Origin: Lachnospiraceae bacterium
GTDB lineage: Bacteria > Bacillota > Clostridia > Lachnospirales > Lachnospiraceae
Assembly: GCA_022510615.1 (NCBI GenBank)
Contig: JAFLTC010000002.1
Span: 1 to 64,000, forward strand
Direction: 5' to 3'
DNA length: 64,000 nt
In this document: in pieces, positions 1 through 6,899 of the stretch
Numbering within the stretch: position 1 is the first letter of the stretch
Layout: every line of letters starts with the position of its first letter
Translations under genes and position numbers: made by a program
The notes under the pieces: generated by a model
The model's input: only the letters and a program-made list of their open reading frames with translations
The model's database searches: none
Told to the model about the DNA's origin: nothing

Positions 1-48
1 ACAGGACTTTGACTCCTTCACGCGCTGGTTCGAATCCAGCTAGCCCAG
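1..48 (+). tRNA. tRNA-Gln (UUG), 3' part only
   Basis: The window opens inside this tRNA. The anticodon loop CTTTGAC (anticodon TTG), a perfect T-arm (GCTGG-TTCGAAT-CCAGC at 24-40), acceptor 3' strand TAGCCCA at 41-47 and discriminator G48 are visible. The 5' acceptor strand and D-arm lie outside. No CCA is encoded after the discriminator. The next tRNA begins three bases later, so the two are probably one transcript. Confidence 0.85.
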
Positions 49-51
49 TAT

Positions 52-124
52 GGGCCACTAGCTCAGGTGGTAGAGCACTTGACTTTTAATCAAGTTGTCC
101 GGGGTTCGAGTCCCCGATGCCTCA
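52..124 (+). tRNA. tRNA-Lys (UUU) with a mispaired acceptor stem
   Basis: D-stem GCTC/GAGC, anticodon stem CTTGA/TCAAG with loop CTTTTAA (anticodon TTT at 85-87) and T-arm CGGGG/CCCCG are all intact. The acceptor strands are GGGCCAC (52-58) and ATGCCTC (117-123): positions 1, 3, 5 and 6 pair, position 2 is a G-U wobble, and positions 4 (C-C) and 7 (C-A) do not pair. GAGGCAT would have been the perfect partner. CCA is not encoded. It is either a working tRNA with a weak acceptor stem or a recombined/decaying copy. Confidence 0.8.
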
Positions 125-137
125 TGTCTCATTTATG

Positions 138-175
138 AGTGGAAGTACTGAATTAACGGCACTTCCACTTTTTTT
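138..175 (+). terminator. Intrinsic terminator of the tRNA cluster
   Basis: Nine-base arms AGTGGAAGT (138-146) and ACTTCCACT (161-169) followed by a T-run, 14 bases after the tRNA-Lys discriminator. Confidence 0.9.
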
Positions 176-193
176 GTTGAGCAGGAGGGATTT

Positions 194-712
194 ATGATTC
201 TTTTAATCGGGGGAAGTACACATACCGGAAAGACGGCATTGGCACAGAGGCTCATTGAGAAATATCATTTTTCGTGCTTTTCTCTGGACCATTTAAAGAT
301 GGGACTGATTCGAAGCGGGAAAACGACGTTGACTCCGGAGGATGATGATAAAATGACGGACCTCTTGTGGCCCATTGTCAAGGAAATGATAAAGACAGCA
401 GTGGAAAATAATCAGAACATGATAATTGAGGGCTGTTATTTTCCTTATGACTGGAGACGGTATTTTGAGGAAGAGTATTTGTCCCATATACGGCTGGTTT
501 GTCTGGTAATGACGGAGCGTTATATTGAAAATCATTTTGACGATATTCGTAGGTACGCAAGTATTATCGAGGACCGTGGGGAGGATGCAGACTGCCAGAA
601 GGAATGGCTATTACGGGATAACCGGATTTGTCTGGAAAATTGCAAAAAATACAATTGTGAAATGATATTAATTGATGAAGAGTACAAGGTAGATATTGAA
701 CTGGATAAGTGA
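194..712 (+). CDS. P-loop small-molecule kinase-like protein
   Basis: A 172-residue cytoplasmic protein with a Walker A loop GGSTHTGKT at residues 6-14, directly after a beta strand (MILLI), as in small P-loop kinases (2-phosphoglycerate kinase-like, AAA_33-type). The middle holds an acidic/hydrophobic stretch (IIEGCYFPYDW) that may be the Walker B/substrate region. GCAGGAGGG precedes the ATG at good spacing. The substrate cannot be told from sequence. It is the first of four adjacent genes (kinase, ASCH, macrodomain, XRE regulator), each separated by a short gap. A zeta-toxin role is possible but nothing here shows an antitoxin. Confidence 0.75.
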   Translation: MILLIGGSTHTGKTALAQRLIEKYHFSCFSLDHLKMGLIRSGKTTLTPEDDDKMTDLLWPIVKEMIKTAVENNQNMIIEGCYFPYDWRRYFEEEYLSHIRLVCLVMTERYIENHFDDIRRYASIIEDRGEDADCQKEWLLRDNRICLENCKKYNCEMILIDEEYKVDIELDK

Positions 713-728
713 GGGACGGAAGGAAAAT

Positions 729-1169
729 ATGAGTGAAAAAAGACTGGTTCTTATGAGTTTAAAAGAAAAGCCATGGAGAGAAATATTGAGCGGAAAGAAA
801 AAGTATGAGTTCCGGACCCGGTATACGGCTTCGGAAACCATTGCGTTTATTTATGTGAGCAGGGAAGTTAAGGCAGTGTGCGGGATTATTTTTTTCGGTA
901 AGCCGGTTATCGGCAGTGCAGAGGAAATCAGCCGGCTTTCGGAGGAAATAAATCCGGGGTCGTATTCGTACATGATGGAATATCTTTCAAAGGGAACCGG
1001 CTATGCGATTCCTGTAAAAAAGGTTGTGGAAATTAAACCAATATCACTGGAAACGATTCGGCAGAAAGCGGAGAGATTTGTTGTTCCCCAGTCATATTAC
1101 TATCTGGACACGGAGAAAAAGAAAAAGTTACTGGAAGTGCTTGTGGAACTCGGTGAGATAAAGCTATAG
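729..1169 (+). CDS. ASCH-domain (PUA-like) protein
   Basis: A 146-residue protein. The N-terminus carries the ASCH-like pattern LKEKPWREILSGKKKYEFR, in which the Lys-Trp, Gly-Lys-Lys and Glu-x-Arg positions are typical of the fold. ASCH proteins are small PUA-like domains thought to bind RNA or modified nucleotides; some have nuclease or amidohydrolase activity. An upstream in-frame ATG at 696 overlaps the previous gene, but ATG 729 has AAGGAA in front of it and gives the usual N-terminus, so 729 was chosen. It follows the kinase gene by 16 bases and is probably cotranscribed. Specific function unknown. Confidence 0.75.
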   Translation: MSEKRLVLMSLKEKPWREILSGKKKYEFRTRYTASETIAFIYVSREVKAVCGIIFFGKPVIGSAEEISRLSEEINPGSYSYMMEYLSKGTGYAIPVKKVVEIKPISLETIRQKAERFVVPQSYYYLDTEKKKKLLEVLVELGEIKL

Positions 1170-1211
1170 GTTTTTAGTATTGATGGGGAAAGGATTTTGA
1201 AGGTAAGGAAT

Positions 1212-1730
1212 ATGATTCGATTAATAAAAGGTGACATTACAAAGGTTGACTCGTTAGATGCCATAGTCAATGCTGCCAACAGCAGCTTACTTGGCGGAGG
1301 TGGTGTAGATGGTGCCATTCACAGAGCCGCTGGGCCGGAGTTATTGTCTGAGTGTAGTCTGCTGGGTGGCTGCAGGACAGGGCAGGCAAAGATTACAAAA
1401 GCATATCGCCTTCCCTGCAAATATATTATTCACACAGTTGGACCGGTGTGGAACGGGGGAAGCCTTAACGAGGATGCGCTACTGGCAGATTGCTACAGAA
1501 ACTCTCTCAGACTGGCAGCAGAAAATAATATTAGAAGGATTGCATTTCCGTCAATTTCCACGGGGATTTACTCTTTTCCGGTTGAGAGAGCTGCGAAAAT
1601 TGCAGTGGATACGGTGAATCAGTATTTAAATGAGAAGCCGGAACAATTTGAATTGGTCATGTGGGTGTTGTTTGATGATGAAACGGAAAGAGCATATCAG
1701 GCAGCCGTCGATTTTGTTTTAGGAAGTTAA
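1212..1730 (+). CDS. Macrodomain ADP-ribose hydrolase / O-acetyl-ADP-ribose deacetylase
   Basis: A 172-residue stand-alone macrodomain of the MacroD/YmdB kind: IRLIKGDIT at the N-terminus, then NAANSSLLGGGGVDGAIH, the ADP-ribose loop with the catalytic Asn/Asp region, CRTGQAKIT, IHTVGPVW, and the second loop FPSISTGIYSFP. Proteins like this remove ADP-ribose from acidic residues or deacetylate O-acetyl-ADP-ribose. ATG 1212 (AAGG upstream) gives the standard N-terminus; a TTG at 1197 would add five residues. The gene lies 42 bases after the ASCH gene. No ADP-ribosyltransferase partner is visible nearby. Confidence 0.9.
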   Translation: MIRLIKGDITKVDSLDAIVNAANSSLLGGGGVDGAIHRAAGPELLSECSLLGGCRTGQAKITKAYRLPCKYIIHTVGPVWNGGSLNEDALLADCYRNSLRLAAENNIRRIAFPSISTGIYSFPVERAAKIAVDTVNQYLNEKPEQFELVMWVLFDDETERAYQAAVDFVLGS

Positions 1731-1815
1731 GAAGGCGGAGATTTTTACCATTTCTTTATGGTTGGAAACAGTCATTTTGCCATTGTGGTTGAGTGTCTTC
1801 TCTATCTTTCGTTGT

Positions 1816-1844
1816 TTTACAACGAGGATTTTCCTTGCTATACT
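1816..1844 (+). promoter_or_regulatory. SigA-type promoter of the XRE regulator
   Basis: TTTACA (1816-1821), 17-base spacer, TATACT (1839-1844), about 44 bases upstream of the ATG at 1888. Confidence 0.7.
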
Positions 1845-1887
1845 TTTTTTAGAAAGTGAAAAACTGATAAAGAAAGGAAGGGAAACA

Positions 1888-2721
1888 ATGAGTCCATTAA
1901 GTATAGGGAATAAAATTTCCAGAGAACGGCAAAACAAAAATATGACCCAGAAGGAGCTGGCAGGGCGAGTTGGTGTGACACCACAGGCCATCAGCAAATG
2001 GGAGCGGGACCAGAGTATTCCGGATGCGGTATTGCTGGCGGAGCTTTGCCGGGTATTGGAAATCAGTGCCGACGATTTATTAGGGGTGGAAATCCGAAAC
2101 GTGACAGAAAATGGCGACAGTAAATCCCAGAATGAAATATGGAACAATCTTCGGAATTGTCTGGAGCCATTAGAGTTAATTTTTGGAAAAGAGCTGGTGA
2201 CGGCATTTATGGATAACTCCTATCAGGAAAAGATTGTTGAAGTTCGTAAAAGGCTGTCGAAGGAAGGAATTTTGATGCCTCTTGTGCGGGTTCGGGACGT
2301 CTTGTCATTGGAGGAAAAGGAATTTGTGATTTTATCCTATCAGAAGGTTTTATATAGAGGGGAGTTTGACGGTGCGGAGGAAAATATATGCCAGCACATT
2401 ATGATGCATCTGGAAAAAACAGTTCGTGAAAAATATGCGGATATTTTAAGTCCTGATATCGTAAAGGAGCTGGTAGATAATTTACAGATTAAGTATCCTG
2501 CCCTTGTCCATGAAACCGTTCCGGAACGGATTTCCTATGGATTATTGACAGATATATTAAAACGGTTTGTCGCAGGAGGGAACAGCTGCCGGTATTTTAG
2601 TAAGGTCATTGAAATTACAGAAAATATTTTGCGGCAAAAACCGGCAGCGACTGTAGAGGAAATAGTAGCGGTGCTGGAGAGGGAACTGAGGATTGACGAA
2701 ACTGTATTTTGGAACTACTAA
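1888..2721 (+). CDS. XRE-family transcriptional regulator with long C-terminal region
   Basis: A 277-residue protein. Residues about 7-61 are a Cro/CI-type helix-turn-helix (GNKISRERQNKNMTQKELA..., then VTPQAISKWERDQSIPD, the recognition helix region). The remaining ~210 residues are helical and do not match a domain I recognise; they may bind a ligand or dimerise. ATG 1888 follows GAAAGGAAGGG and is preferred to an upstream in-frame start at 1762 that lies before the promoter. It has its own promoter, so it is separate from, or an internal unit within, the preceding gene group. Targets unknown. Confidence 0.85.
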   Translation: MSPLSIGNKISRERQNKNMTQKELAGRVGVTPQAISKWERDQSIPDAVLLAELCRVLEISADDLLGVEIRNVTENGDSKSQNEIWNNLRNCLEPLELIFGKELVTAFMDNSYQEKIVEVRKRLSKEGILMPLVRVRDVLSLEEKEFVILSYQKVLYRGEFDGAEENICQHIMMHLEKTVREKYADILSPDIVKELVDNLQIKYPALVHETVPERISYGLLTDILKRFVAGGNSCRYFSKVIEITENILRQKPAATVEEIVAVLERELRIDETVFWNY

Positions 2722-2852
2722 GGCTTATAAATAATTCCAATCATTTATGAGGTTGCAGTCTCTCCCATTTTTTATAAAATATAAAGAGAAATTATAATCC
2801 GAATTCAATAAAGGGGGACTTACTTTATGATGAAACTTATTTACGCTGCATA

Positions 2853-2891
2853 GCATAGGCTGATGCAGTAAATGTTTTGTATAGCCTATGC
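2853..2891 (+). repeat. Hairpin or operator upstream of the CD3324-like gene
   Basis: Nine-base inverted repeat GCATAGGCT (2853-2861) / AGCCTATGC (2883-2891), 34 bases before the start at 2925. There is no T-run, so a regulator site or mRNA structure is more likely than a terminator. The rest of the 2722-2924 gap holds only an 8-codon candidate leader ORF (2827-2853). Confidence 0.5.
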
Positions 2892-2924
2892 GATTCCTAA
2901 GGAATAAAATTTTAGGAGGGCGGC

Positions 2925-3194
2925 ATGAGCTATAAAAATGCAAAGGATGTTTTGCCGAGGGATTTATTAGAGGAAGTGCAGCGGTATGTCTGTGGGGAAT
3001 GTCTTTATATACCGCAGAAGGAAGAAGACAAACGAAGCTGGGGAGCTATGACTGCCACTAAAAAGCTACTCCGGGACAGAAATCAGGCAATTTTCCGGGA
3101 GTACCAAAAGGGTGTGCGGGTTTCGGAGCTGGCAGATAAATATTTTCTTTCGGTGAAAAGTATTCAAAGAATTATACATGAGAGGAAAAAATGA
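2925..3194 (+). CDS. CD3324-family small helix-turn-helix protein
   Basis: An 89-residue protein matching the Clostridial CD3324 family in layout: SYKNAKDVLPRDLLEEVQ at the N-terminus, YIPQKEEDKRSWG in the middle, and a C-terminal helix-turn-helix (VRSELADKYFLSVKSIQRII-like segment, residues about 62-85). Such proteins are presumed DNA-binding regulators with no assigned target. TTTTAGGAGGGCGGC gives a strong ribosome site. Its stop overlaps the start of the methyltransferase gene by four bases (ATGA), so the two are translationally coupled. Confidence 0.8.
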   Translation: MSYKNAKDVLPRDLLEEVQRYVCGECLYIPQKEEDKRSWGAMTATKKLLRDRNQAIFREYQKGVRVSELADKYFLSVKSIQRIIHERKK

Positions 3195-3889
3195 GTGAAG
3201 AATTAGAGAACATTAAGCGTTGGTTAAAAAGTATAGAAGACGAACCACTGGAGCAGATGGCAGATTTTTTTGCTGCCCGTATAGGAGATTATGAGGAACA
3301 CATGGCTCATTGGGCAAAGTTATATGAAGAAATGGGAAAGAAAGTGCCGGAGCAGTCCCGGACACTACTGGATATTGGATGTGGAACAGGACTGGAGCTG
3401 GATGAAATTTTCCGCTATCATCCGGAGATTTCCGTTACCGCCGTTGATTTGTCACCGGAGATGCTGCAGGTTTTAAAAGAAAAGCATCCGAATAAAAATC
3501 TGCGGCTGATAACGGCCGATTATTTTTTAGAACCCTTTGGGACAGAAAGTTATGATGTGGCAGTATCCTTTGAAACGCTTCATCATTATACAGCGGAGAA
3601 AAAATTACAACTTTTTCAGAAAGTATATAAGTGTCTGAAAGAGGGAGGCTGCTATCTGGAGGTAGACTATGTGGCGGATGACGATGAATGGGGACAGTTT
3701 TTAATGGAGGAATGTGCCAGGCGGAGGAAAAAGTGGAATATCCCGGCGGAGCAATATGTCCATTTTGACACACCGCTGACGCTGGAACATGAATGTAATC
3801 TGCTGCGGGAGGCGGGCTTTACCGATATCGATGTGTCCTGGCCTCTGGAAGGAGATGGGACGCCGATGATTTTGGCAAGCAAGACTTGA
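3191..3889 (+). CDS. Class I SAM-dependent methyltransferase
   Basis: A 232-residue cytoplasmic methyltransferase. Motif I is DIGCGTG at residues 61-67, followed by an acidic residue at the end of the second strand (VTAVDLSPEML), and the motif IV-like segment VSFETLHHY; the C-terminus carries the usual FTDIDVSW strand. The acceptor substrate cannot be inferred. It overlaps the upstream CD3324-like regulator by four bases, so it is likely under that regulator's operon. Gene end is followed at once by one of the TAGCAC-family intergenic elements. Confidence 0.88.
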   Translation: MSEELENIKRWLKSIEDEPLEQMADFFAARIGDYEEHMAHWAKLYEEMGKKVPEQSRTLLDIGCGTGLELDEIFRYHPEISVTAVDLSPEMLQVLKEKHPNKNLRLITADYFLEPFGTESYDVAVSFETLHHYTAEKKLQLFQKVYKCLKEGGCYLEVDYVADDDEWGQFLMEECARRRKKWNIPAEQYVHFDTPLTLEHECNLLREAGFTDIDVSWPLEGDGTPMILASKT

Positions 3890-3893
3890 CAAA

Positions 3894-3910
3894 GGGTGCC
3901 ATTGCGCTAA
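3894..3910 (+). repeat. TAGCAC-family element a (half site)
   Basis: GGGTGCCATTGCGCTAA lies five bases after the methyltransferase stop. It resembles GGCGCCATCGTGCTAA at 8872-8887 and GGTGCCATCGCGCTAG at 12090-12105. Only one half of the palindrome is recognisable here. Confidence 0.4.
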
Positions 3911-4036
3911 CTGTGACAGATTGAAGTTTGCCCCTTTGGCATTAAAGTGATATAATAATTTTTGTAAGTGTATAATATCTGATTAGAAAGTTATGATTTG
4001 GCAGAGGAAGTAGTAGATTTTAGAGAAGGGGTAAAT

Positions 4037-4861
4037 ATGGGTCATTTTTTTAAGAATATAGGCGATTTATTGAAAAGCCATAATACACTGGGATTTAAAA
4101 CAGATGACATCAGGAACACAGTAGTATTTTACAATCCGGAGAAAAATATCAAGCGCACCATTATTGAGAATCGCAAAATCTGCGATTTTCCCGGTATTGC
4201 CAATGAAGAGCTGATTATGCCATATTATGAGGAGGGAAAGACCATTCCGCCGATTACAAGATTCGGTTACAGCTGCGAATGCTATGACAGGGAGAAGCCT
4301 CAGTTTATCATGTATTGGATGATACAGCCAGACGGCAGATATTATGCAGATGATGACGGGTTTGGTGCAGAGAATCAGAGTGAAATTCAACTGTATGCCT
4401 TTCTTGATGATGAGGGACGGTTTGAAGGTCCGTTCCGTATTCGCAGAATTGGCAGTACGATGTTTATGGGTACTGATTTGGAGGAACAGCGCAAGTGGGA
4501 ACTGGAGCGCGGTGCGCAGGAGAGCAATGGCAGTAATCTTACCAGTGAGCAAATGTTTGGAAATTTTAAAAACAATAGTGTTCCCATTTTGTTGGAAGAA
4601 ATGCTGGAGCACAGAGATGAATGGAGACCTGATCAGAGTATAACATTCAATATTCCCGGAACAAATTTTAAGGGGAGTTTTCGGGTTTCCGTTACAAACC
4701 GCTATAATGTCAGTCTGGGATTATACAGGGAATTTTCGGACCGAGTGGTAACAAATTATATTTTTCATGGTACAGAGGAAGAAGTGGCTGACTGGATGCA
4801 GAAGCCGGAGAGTGTGAAGGCGATATGTAATACTGTTGAACACCTGATGGAAAGGGTATAA
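4037..4861 (+). CDS. Hypothetical protein
   Basis: A 274-residue soluble protein with no signal peptide or membrane segment. It begins MGHFFKNIGDLLKSHNTLGF and is rich in charged and aromatic residues. I recognise no domain. ATG 4037 has GAAGGGG seven bases upstream; a TTG at 3998 would add 13 residues but lacks a ribosome site. It has possible -10 boxes (TATAAT) at about 3950-3975 upstream and is followed by a promoter/terminator pair, so it is probably a single-gene unit. Confidence 0.65.
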   Translation: MGHFFKNIGDLLKSHNTLGFKTDDIRNTVVFYNPEKNIKRTIIENRKICDFPGIANEELIMPYYEEGKTIPPITRFGYSCECYDREKPQFIMYWMIQPDGRYYADDDGFGAENQSEIQLYAFLDDEGRFEGPFRIRRIGSTMFMGTDLEEQRKWELERGAQESNGSNLTSEQMFGNFKNNSVPILLEEMLEHRDEWRPDQSITFNIPGTNFKGSFRVSVTNRYNVSLGLYREFSDRVVTNYIFHGTEEEVADWMQKPESVKAICNTVEHLMERV

Positions 4862-4867
4862 GTCAAC

Positions 4868-4896
4868 TTGACAAAAGAGAGAAAATAATATAGGAT
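4868..4896 (+). promoter_or_regulatory. SigA-type promoter before the Nudix remnant
   Basis: TTGACA (4868-4873), 17-base spacer, TAGGAT (4891-4896). It begins seven bases after the previous gene's stop, and a terminator hairpin follows within 30 bases of the expected transcript start. Confidence 0.65.
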
Positions 4897-4925
4897 GAAG
4901 TTGATAGTAGATGAAAATCTGATCC

Positions 4926-4960
4926 ACGCTTGTTAGGGAAAATCTCTGACAAGCGTTTTT
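4926..4960 (+). terminator. Terminator/attenuator in the leader of the Nudix remnant
   Basis: ACGCTTGT (4926-4933) pairs with ACAAGCGT (4949-4956), then TTTTTCTTTT. It sits between the promoter at 4868-4896 and the AAGGAGGT ribosome site at 4969-4976, so it would either end upstream transcription or attenuate this unit. Confidence 0.75.
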
Positions 4961-4980
4961 CTTTTGTAAGGAGGTACCAA

Positions 4981-5246
4981 ATGATTTTTCGAGATGTAAA
5001 TGGGGATGAGTTGCAGGAGATACTTTATGTGTCAGAAAGAGAGGTTAATCTGTATAAACCGGTTACACATTCTCTGGCGGTGGTAAAGGTCGGAGGAGAT
5101 TATCTTATGGGCTGGAACAATTAAAGCAAGCAGAAAAGTTACGCAGGGACAAAGAAGAAATTGGAAAGTTATGTCTGTATCAGAATATTCCCAAAAATGA
5201 AAAGATTGACGGGATAGATGAAAAGCTTTTGGAGTACTGGAAGTAA
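4981..5246 (+). pseudogene. Nudix hydrolase remnant with the catalytic core deleted
   Basis: After a strong AAGGAGGT site the frame starts MIFRDVNGDELQ... and runs to AVVKVGGDYLMGWNN, the strand that in Nudix proteins leads straight into the Nudix box, then stops at 5124. From about 5110 a second frame continues LEQLKQAEKLRRDKEEIGKL and ends IDGIDEKLLEYWK (stop 5244-5246), which looks like the C-terminal tail of the same kind of protein. The GX5EX7REUXEEXGU box and surrounding ~100 residues are missing. The two pieces are in different frames, so this is a decayed gene by internal deletion. The Nudix identity rests on pattern recognition of the ends only. Confidence 0.6.
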
Positions 5247-5261
5247 AGGAGGGGGAAATAT

Positions 5262-5645
5262 ATGACCTTTAACTATGCACGAATTCAGGGTAGAGAAATA
5301 TCGTATGCTACGGGAAATCCAAAGGGAATTTTTGCCTTGTGCTGGCGGATGATTTATGACGGACAGATGGAAAAAGGGGATGAGGAGCGTTTCCGGGAAA
5401 TTGATGACTGGTTTAAGGAATATTTGCCGGAACCGGGGCCATGCCAACGAAACGAGGCAGTGATTACATATTTTAAAACAGAAACAACAAAGGATATGCT
5501 TGAAAAATTAAAACCAGTTATGTGTCTGCTGGAGAAATACAAAAAACCCTATGATTTAATTTATACCAATTTTGTTGGAGAAATTATATACGAGGACAAA
5601 TGGCAGGTAGCAGTCCGGGCAGGAAAGGGAAAAGAAAACCTTTGA
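5262..5645 (+). CDS. Hypothetical protein, 127 residues
   Basis: A soluble, acidic protein of 127 residues starting MTFNYARIQGREISY, with no recognisable motif, signal peptide or membrane helix. The ribosome site AAAGGAGGGGG is very strong and spacing is good, which supports a real gene. It begins 15 bases after the Nudix remnant, so it may have been the second gene of that operon. Function unknown. Confidence 0.65.
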   Translation: MTFNYARIQGREISYATGNPKGIFALCWRMIYDGQMEKGDEERFREIDDWFKEYLPEPGPCQRNEAVITYFKTETTKDMLEKLKPVMCLLEKYKKPYDLIYTNFVGEIIYEDKWQVAVRAGKGKENL

Positions 5646-5670
5646 CATACACCCATGATTTTTGTATGAT
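5642..5670 (+). promoter_or_regulatory. SigA-type promoter of the 5743 gene
   Basis: TTGACA (5642-5647), 17-base spacer, TATGAT (5665-5670). The -35 box overlaps the previous gene's stop codon. The coding start is 72 bases downstream of the -10 box. Confidence 0.8.
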
Positions 5671-5742
5671 AAAAATGTATCGGGGAAGGCACCCATAACA
5701 AAAAACGCAGATACAAGAATAATCAATACGGGGAGGACACCC

Positions 5743-6735
5743 ATGGAAAAAAACGGACAGACTGTGCGTGTTTTGGATGAGCAGGGCACATTGATTGGTT
5801 ATACTTATCCAAAGAGAGCAAAAGGACTTGTTAAGAAATGTCGGGCAGAGTTTGTGTCTGACAAAGAAATCCGTCTAAACAAGCAAGGCCCGACATATGA
5901 AAATATGGAGGACAAAGAGATGGATAATCTAACAAATAATACAGAAACGAACTATAATTTTATTACCGTAAATCCACGGGAGTGGCAGAAAAATCCGAGT
6001 TCCGGGGAAAAAACCGTGTGGGATTGCTTTATTATCAGCAATCCGCTTGCCGGAGCAGTTGATTCAGAAGAGAGTATGGTGGAAATACTTTCGGTGGGTC
6101 AATGGGAATGGAAAGGTGCCAGCCGTGTTACTAATGGGTTTCAGGAGTTAGTACCGGAAACGGAATATCATCTTATCTTCTGGCTGAACGGAGGAGAAAA
6201 TGACCGGGCGGATGAAACCTGTCAGTTGCAGATTTTGTTTACAGACAGCAATGTGACGGCGACTAATGCAGAATTTAGTGATGGACTCTGCTTCCGGCTG
6301 AATCGTAGTTATATTAAGCCGTTGAAAAAGTATAAGGGTTGGGAATATTACGACATCCCTTTTACTACTACAAAGGCGAAATATACACAGTGGCAGTTTG
6401 TGGCAGACCGGGCACCGATGGCAGTTATGCCGGCGAAGGAGCCGGAGGTCTATAAGGATTTGCCGGATGTTCCGGATATTTATGAGGCGGAGCGACCACA
6501 GCGTCACAATATTGTATTTGAAGATGGCTGGCCGGTAAACCAATGGTACTCTACGGAGAAACTGGCCCATCCAAAAAAGACAGACGCATGGCAGGATGTT
6601 ATTCGAAAAGCAATTGAGGGTGATCTGGATGTGGATGAATTAAAAGAAGAAATCCTGGATGCCTTGGATGTAGATGAACTACGGGCAGGAATTATAGAGT
6701 CGTTGAAAGAATCTATGATCCATCTACAAAAATAA
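5743..6735 (+). CDS. Hypothetical protein with an N-terminal YPKRAKGLVKK motif
   Basis: A 330-residue protein. Residues 1-50 match a short segment common in Clostridia proteins of unknown function (RVLDEQGTLIGYTYPKRAKG, LVKKCRAEFV, IRL), a small beta fold often found N-terminally. A linker follows, then a ~210-residue beta-rich region (W, Y and F rich) and an acidic C-terminal tail with two near repeats (DLDVDELKEEILDAL / ALDVDELRAGIIESL). No signal peptide. ATG 5743 follows GGGGAGGA; an upstream start at 5662 lies inside the promoter and is rejected. A terminator follows directly. Function not known. Confidence 0.75.
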   Translation: MEKNGQTVRVLDEQGTLIGYTYPKRAKGLVKKCRAEFVSDKEIRLNKQGPTYENMEDKEMDNLTNNTETNYNFITVNPREWQKNPSSGEKTVWDCFIISNPLAGAVDSEESMVEILSVGQWEWKGASRVTNGFQELVPETEYHLIFWLNGGENDRADETCQLQILFTDSNVTATNAEFSDGLCFRLNRSYIKPLKKYKGWEYYDIPFTTTKAKYTQWQFVADRAPMAVMPAKEPEVYKDLPDVPDIYEAERPQRHNIVFEDGWPVNQWYSTEKLAHPKKTDAWQDVIRKAIEGDLDVDELKEEILDALDVDELRAGIIESLKESMIHLQK

Positions 6736-6747
6736 TAATTAAAACGG

Positions 6748-6775
6748 GCGGTGCTATTTAGCACCGCTCTTTTTA
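6748..6775 (+). terminator. Intrinsic terminator
   Basis: GCGGTGCT (6748-6755) / AGCACCGC (6760-6767) with an ATTT loop, followed by TCTTTTT; it ends the 5743 gene unit. Confidence 0.9.
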
Positions 6776-6793
6776 CGCAAAAAATAATTTCCC

Positions 6794-6850
6794 TGTATAA
6801 CAGTATAAAACAGTTGACAACAGATACATGCTGTTATATACTGTTATACA
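6794..6850 (+). promoter_or_regulatory. Promoter inside a 14-bp inverted-repeat operator
   Basis: TTGACA (6814-6819), 17-base spacer and TATACT (6837-6842) make a near-consensus promoter. Perfect 14-base arms TGTATAACAGTATA (6794-6807) and TATACTGTTATACA (6837-6850) flank it, the right arm covering the -10 box. The layout predicts repression by the GntR protein encoded next, with the two arms as binding sites. Confidence 0.85.
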
Positions 6851-6899
6851 GAAGCGATCAGCGTACCTCCTTTGCTGACGTTTCGGAATGGAGGATAAT

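Noticed and set aside
52-124. tRNA-Lys as attachment site of an integrated element
   Set aside because: No integrase, second att copy or phage/ICE gene in the window; the mismatches lie in the acceptor, not at a repeated 3' block.
194-712. Zeta-type toxin
   Set aside because: It has a P-loop but no epsilon antitoxin neighbour and no clear zeta catalytic pattern; the small-kinase reading is simpler.
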